Assembly (NCBI GenBank): GCA_044226205.1 | Contig: JBGAHL010000022.1 | Coordinates: 24,169 to 88,168 of the forward strand | DNA from: M3007 sp044226205 | GTDB taxonomy: Bacteria > Bacteroidota > Bacteroidia > Chitinophagales > Saprospiraceae | Reading direction: 5' to 3' | DNA length: 64,000 bases | Shown here: positions 1-7,544 of the stretch, piece after piece | Position numbering within the stretch: position 1 is the stretch's first letter | Layout: each line of letters begins with the position of its first letter | The notes under the pieces: model-generated | What the model saw: the letters and a program-made list of their open reading frames with translations, nothing else | The model's database searches: none | What the model was told of the DNA's origin: nothing | Position numbers and translations under genes: made by a program

Positions 1-867
1 CCTTCGCCCAGTACCTTGAACAAGTGTTGGTTGGTTTGCACCAGTTGTTCGGAGGGGGTAGGGTCGGGAATGGTGGTGTGCAGCGAGTCGGCCAGTTGAC
101 GGCGCATGGTGCTGAACAAGGCAGGCGCAAGCGCGAGGGTCATTTCTCCGCTTTTGAATTCGTCGTTGAGGGCCCCGGGGCCGAGGTTGATGTTCATGGT
201 CTTCTCGTCCTTTTGTTCAAACCCCGAATTTTCCACGCGTTGCACCAGGCGCCAGGCTTTTTCCGCTCTTTCGCCCTCGGTTTCCAGGGTCAGGAAAAAA
301 TACAGGGGAAGCAAAGCCTTGACTTTCAGGCCTTTTTCCGCTTCCAGAATACCCAGATAATAGTGGCTGCTGGCGTGGAAAGGCCGGAGTTTGAGGGTCT
401 CGATGTATTCCTTTTCCGCCTCGTCGTACTTGCTCTGCCCCATCAGGGTGACGCCCAGATTGAAATGGAGCATGTAGTTGGGTTTGCCGTTTTTGATCCC
501 CAGTTTGTACGTGGCAATGGCTTCGTCCGACTTGCCCTGGTCGTCCAGAATATTACCTTTCAGATAGCAAGCGTCGGAGTAACTCTCCGGAATCTTGCGA
601 TCGATGATGATATCGAGGTATTTCAGCGCCTTTTTGGTGTCGTGCAAAGCCAGGTAGGTATTGGCTTTTTCAAACAGGGCGTAGCCGTTGTACTTTTCGA
701 TATCGAGGGCCTGGTCGAATTTTTTCAGGGCATCCTGATAAAGACCATTGTCGTGCAGACGGATGCCTTCGACAACCAGTGAGTCGGCCATCGATTTTTT
801 TTGTGCAAAGCCGCTGGTCACGGAGAACAGCAGTGCGATAAAAGCAAGCAGGCGAAATGGACGCATG
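1..867 (-). CDS. Secreted TPR-repeat protein, 3' end beyond window
   Basis: Reading on the minus strand from ATG at 867, 289 codons stay open to the window edge, so the C-terminus is missing. The N-terminus (MRPFRLLAFIALLFSVTSGFAQ) is a clean signal peptide with an AQ-type cleavage site. Residues about 25-190 read as tandem TPR helices (for example GLYQDALKKFDQALDI and KSDEAIATYKLGIKNG), followed by a less repetitive region. TPR proteins are protein-binding scaffolds; the partner is unknown. It lies 43 bp downstream of the dioxygenase gene on the same strand and could be co-transcribed. No enzymatic motif is visible in the part present. Confidence 0.8.
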
Positions 868-910
868 GAACAGGTTTTGTTTTTGATGAGAAGAATGAAA
901 ATTTTGCAGC

Positions 911-1861
911 TTATTCGGCCGATTTACCCATGAATTTGCCCCAGTTTTCCATTTCGTCTTCCGTCCACAACTCGGGGAAAAAGACGACGCGCTGAAACCG
1001 TGGAGGCAGGTATTTCTGCCAGTTGGTACCGCCGGTGGCTTCGATTTCCTTGGGTTTGGCATCGAGATAGCGCACGGCGGAGCGGTAATGCGACAGGGCC
1101 CAGCGGACATTGGCATTGATGTCGTATTCGCGGAGCAACTCGCACAATTCAGGGTCGCTTTGGGCCTCCGAGGGCAATTTTAGGTAGAGCTGGCGCAGGT
1201 TACACGACTGGTAGTGTTGGGAGAAACGCACCAGTTCGTCTGCATATTTCGCTTCGAATTGCCTCAATGTAAGTGTTTTTTTACCCGAGGCCAGCTCGGT
1301 AGCGCCCGACTTCCAGTACAACACGGCATTGAGCAGGCCCACGTCCGATACGTCGGCGGTCAGTTCCCGTTTCGAGGCATGCACCAGTTGGCGCAGGTCC
1401 GTGCTTGCAATCTCGATCATTCGGTATTGCACGCTCTGGAATCCGCTGGCTGGCAACAGGCTCATGCGGAAGCGCAGAAATTCGTCCCGATCCATGCCGT
1501 CGACCATGATGTCGAAAGAGTTGATCAGGTTGGTGAAATAGCGGTTGAGTCGGATGATCTGGCGTTTGAACAACTCGGCGGAAGGGGCGGGCTGGCATTG
1601 TGCGAGTTGCTCGATGGCGTCGAGCGAAAGCCGGAAATAGAGTTCGGTGATCTGGTGGTAAAGGATAAAAATGCGCTCGTCGGGAATGGGCGTACGCGGG
1701 TTTTGAAGGCTCAGCAGGGTGTCGAGGTGGATATAATCCCAGTACGTGAGGTAATCCGCGTGAAGCAGTCCGTCGAGGTAAGAATTCATGTCCTGGCCCA
1801 TGGCAGAATATTTCTCTTCCAGTTGGCGCAGGCGGTCGAGCATGGCGTCGTTGAGTTCCAT
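911..1861 (-). CDS. kynA: Tryptophan 2,3-dioxygenase
   Basis: This is a 316-residue haem dioxygenase that opens the indole ring of L-tryptophan to N-formylkynurenine, the first step of the kynurenine pathway. Family landmarks are in order: YWDYIHLDTLLSLQ (40-53), YHQITELYF (68-76), FRMSLLPASGFQS (131-143), the proximal haem-ligand histidine at about H258 in ALSHYR, the GGT loop (277-279) and FFPELW (294-299). The position of the distal-pocket histidine (HDE in the Xanthomonas enzyme) reads PDE (60-62), which I recall as common in Bacteroidota homologues. The crcB stop lies 13 bp upstream, suggesting one transcript. No other kynurenine-pathway gene is nearby. Confidence 0.88.
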   Translation of the reverse strand: MELNDAMLDRLRQLEEKYSAMGQDMNSYLDGLLHADYLTYWDYIHLDTLLSLQNPRTPIPDERIFILYHQITELYFRLSLDAIEQLAQCQPAPSAELFKRQIIRLNRYFTNLINSFDIMVDGMDRDEFLRFRMSLLPASGFQSVQYRMIEIASTDLRQLVHASKRELTADVSDVGLLNAVLYWKSGATELASGKKTLTLRQFEAKYADELVRFSQHYQSCNLRQLYLKLPSEAQSDPELCELLREYDINANVRWALSHYRSAVRYLDAKPKEIEATGGTNWQKYLPPRFQRVVFFPELWTEDEMENWGKFMGKSAE

Positions 1862-1874
1862 AAAGTGGCAGTGG

Positions 1875-2237
1875 TTAGGCGGCGAGTTTCAGTCCCAAAA
1901 TTAGACAAAGGAAACAGAGTGCCAAACTGCCAAATACATTGCCGACGAAGGCCGCTTGTTGGCCGGCCTGCCATAAGCCCCAGCTTTCGGCGGTAAAGGT
2001 GGAAAACGTGCTGAATCCGCCACAAAAACCTGTGGCGAGCAGCAGCCTTCGTTGCTCGGACCAGTCCGTATGGCCCAGGGCGAAGCCCAGAACAAGGCAT
2101 GCCAGCGCATTGGCGGCGAGGGTGGCCCAGGGAAAATGTTGCTGCAAAGGGCGCAGCAGCAGGTAGAGGCCGTAGCGGAACACGCTGCCCAGGCCGCCGC
2201 CCAGAAAAACAAGGCAGAATGCGAGCAATCGAGGCAT
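1875..2237 (-). CDS. crcB: Fluoride channel CrcB/Fluc
   Basis: This is a 120-residue, four-helix membrane protein that, as a dual-topology dimer, exports fluoride. The N-terminal GGGLGSVFRYGLY and the central GFCGGFSTFSTFTAE are the family signatures; the phenylalanines and polar track of the FSTF box line the pore. I chose ATG 2237 because the frame upstream (to 2357) only translates an iterated repeat into YQPYQPYQP-like sequence, and MPRLLAF gives the usual family length. I do not recognise a fluoride riboswitch in the leader; the space is taken by an inverted iterated repeat. Confidence 0.9.
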   Translation of the reverse strand: MPRLLAFCLVFLGGGLGSVFRYGLYLLLRPLQQHFPWATLAANALACLVLGFALGHTDWSEQRRLLLATGFCGGFSTFSTFTAESWGLWQAGQQAAFVGNVFGSLALCFLCLILGLKLAA

Positions 2238-2244
2238 TTTTTTT

Positions 2245-2363
2245 GGGTTGATGAGGGTTGATGAGGGTTGATAAGGTTGATAAGGTTGATAAAGGGGTAG
2301 ATGTAAATACACAAAGGGCGAGTATGGCCCTTTTATAAACCCTATAAACCTCATCAACCCCCC
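2245..2363. repeat. Inverted iterated GGTTGATRA element
   Basis: The left arm (2245-2296) holds tandem copies of GGTTGATGAG/GGTTGATAAG. The right arm (2327-2363) holds their reverse complements mixed with TATAAACC units. A short non-repetitive spacer lies between. The element starts 8 bp upstream of the crcB start codon and abuts the rpmA-side terminator. The same architecture occurs at 16457-16609, and a reduced one at 42661-42709. Confidence 0.8.
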
Positions 2364-2395
2364 AAAAAAAAACCCCGACTAATTACAGCCGGGGC
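2364..2395 (-). terminator. Intrinsic terminator of rplU-rpmA
   Basis: On the minus strand a GC stem (CCCCG/CGGGG, loop of about 12 nt) is followed directly by nine T residues. It lies about 100 bp past the rpmA stop, as expected for the end of the rplU-rpmA transcript. Confidence 0.75.
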
Positions 2396-2494
2396 AACAA
2401 CTAAAAATTAAGCTATGAAAACAAAAACTTCTTTTGTCGAACCAATTTTGACAGGGCAAGGATAAGCAGAAGATTTGTTTCCGGCAAGTGCTTT

Positions 2495-3226
2495 TTACTC
2501 GGTAACGTCGCGGCCGCCGATGAGCATCTCCTGATATTCTTTCAGTTCGTCCCATTGGCCGTTAGCGGCGAATTTAGCCTGAGCGGGCCAGCTGCTCGGA
2601 TCGTGAATCTGGTAGCGAGGGCCAGCTGCGTCGAGGATTTCCTTGATGCGCTCGACCGGGGCGTTGGCCAGGTCATCCCACGTATTGATTCCGCCTTCCT
2701 TCAAAAGGGTTTCAATTTTGGGGCCAATTCCTTCAACAATTTTCAGGTCGTCAGGTTTCGGTCCTTTTTCTTTTTTAGCGGCGGGTGCTTTTTTTGCTGC
2801 TTTTTCCTCCGCGGCGGGGGCGTCTGCACTGGCCGTTTCGGCAGCTTCGGGAGCGGCTACGCTTTTGGCTTCGGCCACCACTTCGGGCTTGGGCGCCGGC
2901 GTTGCTTCTTCCGCTTTACCCGGACGCGGCGTGGGGCGCGTGGGTTTTTTCGGGGTGTCGGGCGTCTCGGCTACTGCCGGCATGACGTTGACGAAAACGC
3001 GGTCGTTCTGAGCGCGTTTGAACACTACCGTGCCGTCGATGGCGGCGTGCAGCGTATGGTCGCGACCCATGTAAACATTCTGACCGGGGTGGTATTTGGT
3101 GCCGCGCTGGCGGACCAGGATATTGCCGGCAATGGCATGTTCGCCGCCGAAGAGTTTGACGCCGAGACGTTTACTTTTACTGTCGCGGCCGTTATCGGTA
3201 CTACCTACACCTTTTTTGTGTGCCAT
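2495..3226 (-). CDS. rpmA: Ribosomal protein bL27 with C-terminal HhH extension
   Basis: Residues 1 to about 83 are a standard bL27 (MAHKKGVGSTDNGRDSKSKRLG, with FGGEHAIAGNILVRQRG), a 50S protein near the peptidyl-transferase centre. A linker rich in Ala, Pro, Lys and Glu follows (about 85-155), then a roughly 85-residue domain with a helix-hairpin-helix core (LKIVEGIGPKIETLLKEGGI) and a WDDLANAP/WPAQAKFAANGQWDELKEYQ tail. At 243 residues it is almost three times the normal L27 length. In other Bacteroidota I recall this extension on bL21; here bL21 (next gene upstream) has none. The gene is second in the rplU-rpmA operon, 51 bp after rplU. Confidence 0.92.
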   Translation of the reverse strand: MAHKKGVGSTDNGRDSKSKRLGVKLFGGEHAIAGNILVRQRGTKYHPGQNVYMGRDHTLHAAIDGTVVFKRAQNDRVFVNVMPAVAETPDTPKKPTRPTPRPGKAEEATPAPKPEVVAEAKSVAAPEAAETASADAPAAEEKAAKKAPAAKKEKGPKPDDLKIVEGIGPKIETLLKEGGINTWDDLANAPVERIKEILDAAGPRYQIHDPSSWPAQAKFAANGQWDELKEYQEMLIGGRDVTE

Positions 3227-3277
3227 GGTATTGGATTGCTAAATGGTGAAATACAGATGGTTGAACGGACAATCGAC

Positions 3278-3589
3278 TTACAGCGAGATGCCTTTGATTT
3301 CGATTTTGGTGAATGACTGGCGGTGGCCGTTTTTCTTGCGGAAACCCTTGCGGCGTTTTTTGTGGAAAACAACCACCTTGTCGCCTTTAACGTGACCAAT
3401 GACGCTGGCGCTGATCGAGGCGCCTTTCAGGTTGGGCGTGCCGATCGATACTTTGCCGTCATTGTCAACAAGGTGCACAGTGTCGAAAGTGACCGAATCA
3501 CCTTCATTGGCTGCCAGCCGGTGGACGAAGATCTGTTGACCCTCCTCAACTTTAAATTGTTGACCGGCAATGGAAACAATTGCGAACAT
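3278..3589 (-). CDS. rplU: Ribosomal protein bL21
   Basis: This 103-residue 50S protein binds 23S rRNA and L20. MFAIVSIAGQQFKVEEGQ at the N-terminus and the basic VVFHKKRRKGFRKKNGHRQSFT near the C-terminus are diagnostic. Length is that of the plain family, with no extension. It is the first gene of the conserved rplU-rpmA pair, with a good Bacteroidota promoter about 55 bp upstream. Confidence 0.96.
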   Translation of the reverse strand: MFAIVSIAGQQFKVEEGQQIFVHRLAANEGDSVTFDTVHLVDNDGKVSIGTPNLKGASISASVIGHVKGDKVVVFHKKRRKGFRKKNGHRQSFTKIEIKGISL

Positions 3590-3642
3590 GTTGATAATCA
3601 GAAAATTTGATGAAATAAATACTTTTACCCCCTAAGGGCGCG

Positions 3643-3673
3643 CAAAGGTACGCCAATTAGCCAGAAAAACCAA
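3643..3673 (-). promoter_or_regulatory. Promoter of rplU-rpmA
   Basis: On the minus strand a perfect -7 box TACCTTTG (3650-3643) is preceded, after a 20-nt spacer, by TTG (3673-3671). This matches the Bacteroidota primary-sigma consensus TTTG/TAnnTTTG. Confidence 0.75.
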
Positions 3674-3729
3674 TATCTCCCTCAAAATCATCCAAACCCC
3701 TACTCATCACTCATCACAATAAATTTTCC

Positions 3730-4530
3730 TTGCGTTACAAAATCACTCTCGAATACGACGGCAGCCGCTATGCCGGCTGGCAGGTGCAAAAAGACGACCG
3801 AACCGTGCAGGGCGAACTGCTCAAAGCTGCCGGGGAAGTTTTCGGCACCCGCGACCTCGAATTTTACGGCGCCGGCCGCACCGACGCCGGCGTGCATGCG
3901 CACGGCCAGGTAGCCCACCTCGCCTTCGGCGCGCCCGGCGCCCGGCACGGCGCCGCACCCAAACGGACCGGCTTCGAACGCCGCGGCCCCGAGCCGGGTA
4001 TCGCCAGTCTCTCCCCCCAGCAAATCCTCATGCGCCTCAACGACGCCCTGCCGCACGACATCAATATTCTGGCCGTGGAGAAAGCGCACCCGCGTTTTCA
4101 TGCCCGCCACGATGCCCGATCGCGTACTTACGTGTACCAGATCTCCCGCCGTCGCGATGCCTTCGGGAAAAAATACCTGTGGTGGGTACGCGATCCCCTC
4201 GACCTGGTTGCCATGCGCGCCGCAGCCGCCGAACTGGTCGGGTTTCACAATTTCAGCGCCTTCGGCGACCTCGACGACCCCGACCAGGACCCGCGTGTGG
4301 ACCTCACCCGCCTCGATCTCCGCGAAGCGGACGACCGAATCCTGATCGAAATCAGCGCCTCCCATTTTCTCTGGAAAATGGTGCGCCGCATCGTGGGCGT
4401 ACTGGTGGAAGTTGGCCGCGGCAAAATGACGGTCGAGACCGTCCGCGGCTTCCTGCACAAGCCTTCCCGGGAGCCCGCACGCCTGACGGCGCCGCCAAGC
4501 GGCCTGTTTCTGGAAAAAATCGATTATTAA
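3730..4530 (+). CDS. truA: tRNA pseudouridine(38-40) synthase TruA
   Basis: TruA isomerises uridines 38-40 in the anticodon arm of many tRNAs. The N-terminus RYKITLEYDGSRYAGWQVQ and the catalytic Asp52 in GAGRTDAGVHAHGQ are clear; RTYVYQI, HNFSAFG and FLWKMVRRIVGVLVEVG follow in normal order. The start is TTG at 3730; there is no nearby ATG, and homologues begin at this residue. Odd feature: about 25 residues rich in Gly, Arg and Pro (about 68-92) sit between the HLAFGA strand and the QQILMRLNDALP helix, where most homologues have a very short loop. Confidence 0.92.
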   Translation: MRYKITLEYDGSRYAGWQVQKDDRTVQGELLKAAGEVFGTRDLEFYGAGRTDAGVHAHGQVAHLAFGAPGARHGAAPKRTGFERRGPEPGIASLSPQQILMRLNDALPHDINILAVEKAHPRFHARHDARSRTYVYQISRRRDAFGKKYLWWVRDPLDLVAMRAAAAELVGFHNFSAFGDLDDPDQDPRVDLTRLDLREADDRILIEISASHFLWKMVRRIVGVLVEVGRGKMTVETVRGFLHKPSREPARLTAPPSGLFLEKIDY

Positions 4531-4589
4531 CCTGTCGACCGTAACATTTCCCCCGAGGGAAGGATTAAAGGTTCAAAAAGCCATTTTTT

Positions 4590-7442
4590 ATGAAAAACAT
4601 ACTTGCCTTGTCGGGCATTTTTTTGCCCTGTTTTTTAATCGCTCAAATCACCCAACCAGGTGTGGTCTGGTTGCAAAACAGCGGCAAAACGCCCCTGTCC
4701 GATGTACAGATCACCGCCCCCGGCGCCGAGCCGGCGCTGTCGCTGGGCAATGGGGCCTTCTCGCTGGTATTGCCTTCGAAAAACAAGGACGAATACACCA
4801 GCGTGAGCGTCGAAAAACCGGGCTACGAAGTCGTCAACGGCTGGACGCTCATAAATTCCCGCCTCGATCCAGATAACATGCTTGTCGTGCTGATGTGCCC
4901 CGTCGGCGAAACGGAACGCCGCCGGAAAGCCCTTTACGACATTCATGAAAAAAAGATCACGGCCGACTATGAGGCCCAGGTGTTCCGCCTGCGGAACGCC
5001 AACGCTGCCTCGCCCGATACCCTCGCAGTGCTGGAAGCGCGATACCACCGTAAGCTGGACCGGCTCGGCGCTTTTAACGACGATCTGATTCAGACCAACC
5101 TCGACGAGGTGTCGGCGCTTCGCCGGCAAGCGCTGGGGTGCTACGAACGCGGCGCACTCGATTCGGCCATCCTGGCCCTGCCGGAAAACCAAATTGCCGC
5201 CACCAGCGCGGATACCTCGCAGAATGAGCAGTTTGTGAAATATCAAACAATCCTTGCCTGGACCGACAAGGCCAATTTTTACGCCCTGAAAGGTGATTTG
5301 ATCAATGCAAAAATGTGCTTTCGAAATGCCGTCGCAGTCGATACCACCGATGGCGATCTCTGGATGCGCTACGCCTATTTCCTCAACGCCGAACATGAAT
5401 ACGGCGAGGTAGTGTCATCGTACCGCAAGGCATTGTCGCTGATCGAAGAGCCCGATTTAAAAGGGATCATCCTGCTCAATCTGGGGGCTTTTTATAAAAA
5501 CAGCGGCCTTTTCGAGGACGCGGAGCAATCCTATAAAAGCGCCTTGACCGAATACCGCGCGCTGAGCCGCAATGCTCCCGAATCGTTCCGGCATTGGGAA
5601 GCCGAGACGCTGGTGAACCTCGGCGAGCTCTACTACAATTACGAAAAACTCGAAGCGGGCGAGGCTGCATTTCGGGAGGCTCTGCCGATCTACCGCGAAC
5701 TTGTTGCCAAAGATCCCGAGGCTTTTAAACCACGGCTGGCTTACACGCTCTACAACCTTGCCGTCATTGAAGAAGCATTGCTGAATGCACGCGAAGCAGA
5801 AAGTGCCTACCTCGAATCCCAGGCTATTTACGGCGAACTGGCCATCCAAAACCCCGAAGGTTTTTTGTCCAACCACGCCAACCTGTCGTATCTGCTGGGT
5901 GAACTTTATCTGCACATCGAAAAGCCCGTCGAGGCCGAGGCTGCCTACAAAACCGCATTGGCAGGTTATAACACGATGAAGGCGCGAGGCGATGAAGGTT
6001 TCGAGTATTTCATGGCCGAATCGCTGTTTGGCCTCGGGGAAATTGAATACAACCGCCAGCATATCATCGGGGCGACCAATTACTATCGCGGAGCGCTTGA
6101 TGCTTATCGCGCAGCCAACCAGCGTGAGCCGGGGCGCTATTCGATCCATGTCGCGGCAACTCTGTACAACCTGGGCAGTGTTTACAACAGTGCCGGCAAG
6201 GCCCAGGATGCCGTTTCGGCTTATGCCGAGGCCGTCGAGATTTACCGCCAACTGGCTGCCCAAAATCCGGCGGTTCATCAGATCGACCTGGCGGACGCCT
6301 TGTACAATCTGGGGTTTTCCTACTCCCAGATTGAAAAACCGGAAGAGGCCGAGCGGGCTTACGCCGAGTCATTCAGCCTGCTTCAACAGGAAGAAGCCCA
6401 ACACCCGGGCGCTTACAAAGTCAAACTGGCCAATAATTCTTTCAACCTCGGGCTCAACTTTATTAAAAACGGCAAACTGCCGGAAGCCGAGCAGGCCTTT
6501 CAGACGGCGCTCGAAAATTACCGACAGCTGGTGCCGGAAGACCCCGACTTTTACAAGGGCGAGGTGGCCTCGGCTTACGCCAGGCTCGCAGAGGTGTACG
6601 AGGCAAGCAAACAACCCGAAGCGGCGGAAAAAGCTGCGCTGGATGCCTTCAATATTTATCGAGAACTGGCCAAAGACGGCACGGAAGAACACCGCTTAAA
6701 AGCAGCGATGAAAGCCAGCGATCTGGGTGTTATTTATTACAACCACCGAAAAATCAAGTCGGCAAGGGAGAGTTTCCTGATCGAACTGGACCTTTGGCGA
6801 GGGCTGGTCAAGGACCATCCCGGCAGTGAATACGAAGACCGCCTGGCGCTCGCCTCCAACAACCTGGGCGTGCAATACGAAGCCCAAAAGAACTACACCC
6901 TGGCCCTCAATTTTTATGAAGAATCGGTCAAGATGCGGGAAGCCGCGCTTTTGCAGAAAAAAACGGACGACCAGCTGGAGTGGCAAAGGGTGTATATCAA
7001 CATTTTACAGGTTCGGGATTCGGCTTTGGAAGAGGAAAACTTCCCTGTTGCTGCACAGGCAACCCTGATTGCAGCCCAAACGACCGATCATCTTCAAAAC
7101 CTGGATCAGGACATGAAGTCCGACGCCATCACCAATTACAACAACCACGCCTGGCTGGCCCTGTTCTCCGGGGAATATGTGCTGGCGGAACAATCCGCCC
7201 GCCGTTGCCTCGAAATCGACCCGGGTTTTTACCATGTCAATGCCCGCATAGGTTACGCCCTGTTGTTACAGGGAAAAGAGAAGCAGGCCAAAAAAGCGTT
7301 CAGCGCACTCAAAGGCAAGTCTGACAAAAAAGGGCGGCCTTACAAGGAGGTATTGCTGAAACAATTTGAAGTGATTGAATCGGAGAACTTAACCCCGCCC
7401 GGCGGCTGGGACGACATTCGGAAATGGGTGGCGAAATGGTAA
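4590..7442 (+). CDS. Secreted kinesin-light-chain-type TPR protein (copy A)
   Basis: This 950-residue protein has an N-terminal signal peptide (cleavage after FLIAQ). A beta-sandwich of carboxypeptidase-regulatory type follows (about 22-105: GVVWLQNSGKTPLSDVQITAPGA then GYEV), then a charged helical segment (about 115-185). At least eleven TPR units follow, of about 46 residues each, with LYNLGSVY / EAERAYAESF / LAxxNP landmarks. The protein ends in a TPPGGWDDIRKWV motif. It is a clear paralogue of 8751-11645: same signal, same first domain (ITQxGxVxLQNSGKxPLS) and same end motif. Function is unknown; I infer a periplasmic or surface scaffold. It lies 60 bp after truA and 102 bp before the EAD-like gene. 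Confidence 0.85.
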   Translation: MKNILALSGIFLPCFLIAQITQPGVVWLQNSGKTPLSDVQITAPGAEPALSLGNGAFSLVLPSKNKDEYTSVSVEKPGYEVVNGWTLINSRLDPDNMLVVLMCPVGETERRRKALYDIHEKKITADYEAQVFRLRNANAASPDTLAVLEARYHRKLDRLGAFNDDLIQTNLDEVSALRRQALGCYERGALDSAILALPENQIAATSADTSQNEQFVKYQTILAWTDKANFYALKGDLINAKMCFRNAVAVDTTDGDLWMRYAYFLNAEHEYGEVVSSYRKALSLIEEPDLKGIILLNLGAFYKNSGLFEDAEQSYKSALTEYRALSRNAPESFRHWEAETLVNLGELYYNYEKLEAGEAAFREALPIYRELVAKDPEAFKPRLAYTLYNLAVIEEALLNAREAESAYLESQAIYGELAIQNPEGFLSNHANLSYLLGELYLHIEKPVEAEAAYKTALAGYNTMKARGDEGFEYFMAESLFGLGEIEYNRQHIIGATNYYRGALDAYRAANQREPGRYSIHVAATLYNLGSVYNSAGKAQDAVSAYAEAVEIYRQLAAQNPAVHQIDLADALYNLGFSYSQIEKPEEAERAYAESFSLLQQEEAQHPGAYKVKLANNSFNLGLNFIKNGKLPEAEQAFQTALENYRQLVPEDPDFYKGEVASAYARLAEVYEASKQPEAAEKAALDAFNIYRELAKDGTEEHRLKAAMKASDLGVIYYNHRKIKSARESFLIELDLWRGLVKDHPGSEYEDRLALASNNLGVQYEAQKNYTLALNFYEESVKMREAALLQKKTDDQLEWQRVYINILQVRDSALEEENFPVAAQATLIAAQTTDHLQNLDQDMKSDAITNYNNHAWLALFSGEYVLAEQSARRCLEIDPGFYHVNARIGYALLLQGKEKQAKKAFSALKGKSDKKGRPYKEVLLKQFEVIESENLTPPGGWDDIRKWVAKW

Positions 7443-7485
7443 ACGGCACAAGGGCGGCATGGATCGAAAACTTGTCCGTACGCCT

Positions 7486-7519
7486 TGTGTGCAGCGAGGG
7501 AAATGGGTGTATATATTTG
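7486..7519 (+). promoter_or_regulatory. Promoter of the EAD-like gene
   Basis: TTG (7486-7488) and a perfect -7 box TATATTTG (7512-7519) are separated by 23 nt. The predicted start of transcription, about 7525, is 20 nt before the ATG at 7545. Confidence 0.7.
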
Positions 7520-7541
7520 CTTTCGAGCAAACACCCATTTC
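7500..7541. promoter_or_regulatory. Dyad spanning the -7 box (candidate operator)
   Basis: GAAATGGGTGT (7500-7510) is matched by its exact reverse complement ACACCCATTTC (7531-7541). The arms enclose the -7 box and the predicted start site; an inner TTTGCT-TTCG-AGCAAA stem also forms. A repressor binding here would block RNA polymerase; alternatively the dyad could act as an RNA hairpin. Confidence 0.55.
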
Positions 7542-7544
7542 TCC

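Noticed and set aside
2238..2363. Fluoride riboswitch upstream of crcB
   Set aside because: The leader is taken by iterated GGTTGATRA units; I cannot find the conserved riboswitch core.
2414..2464. Sixteen-codon plus-strand frame MKTKTSFVEPILTGQG
   Set aside because: No plus-strand gene follows that it could lead, and it lies in the 3' region of rpmA.
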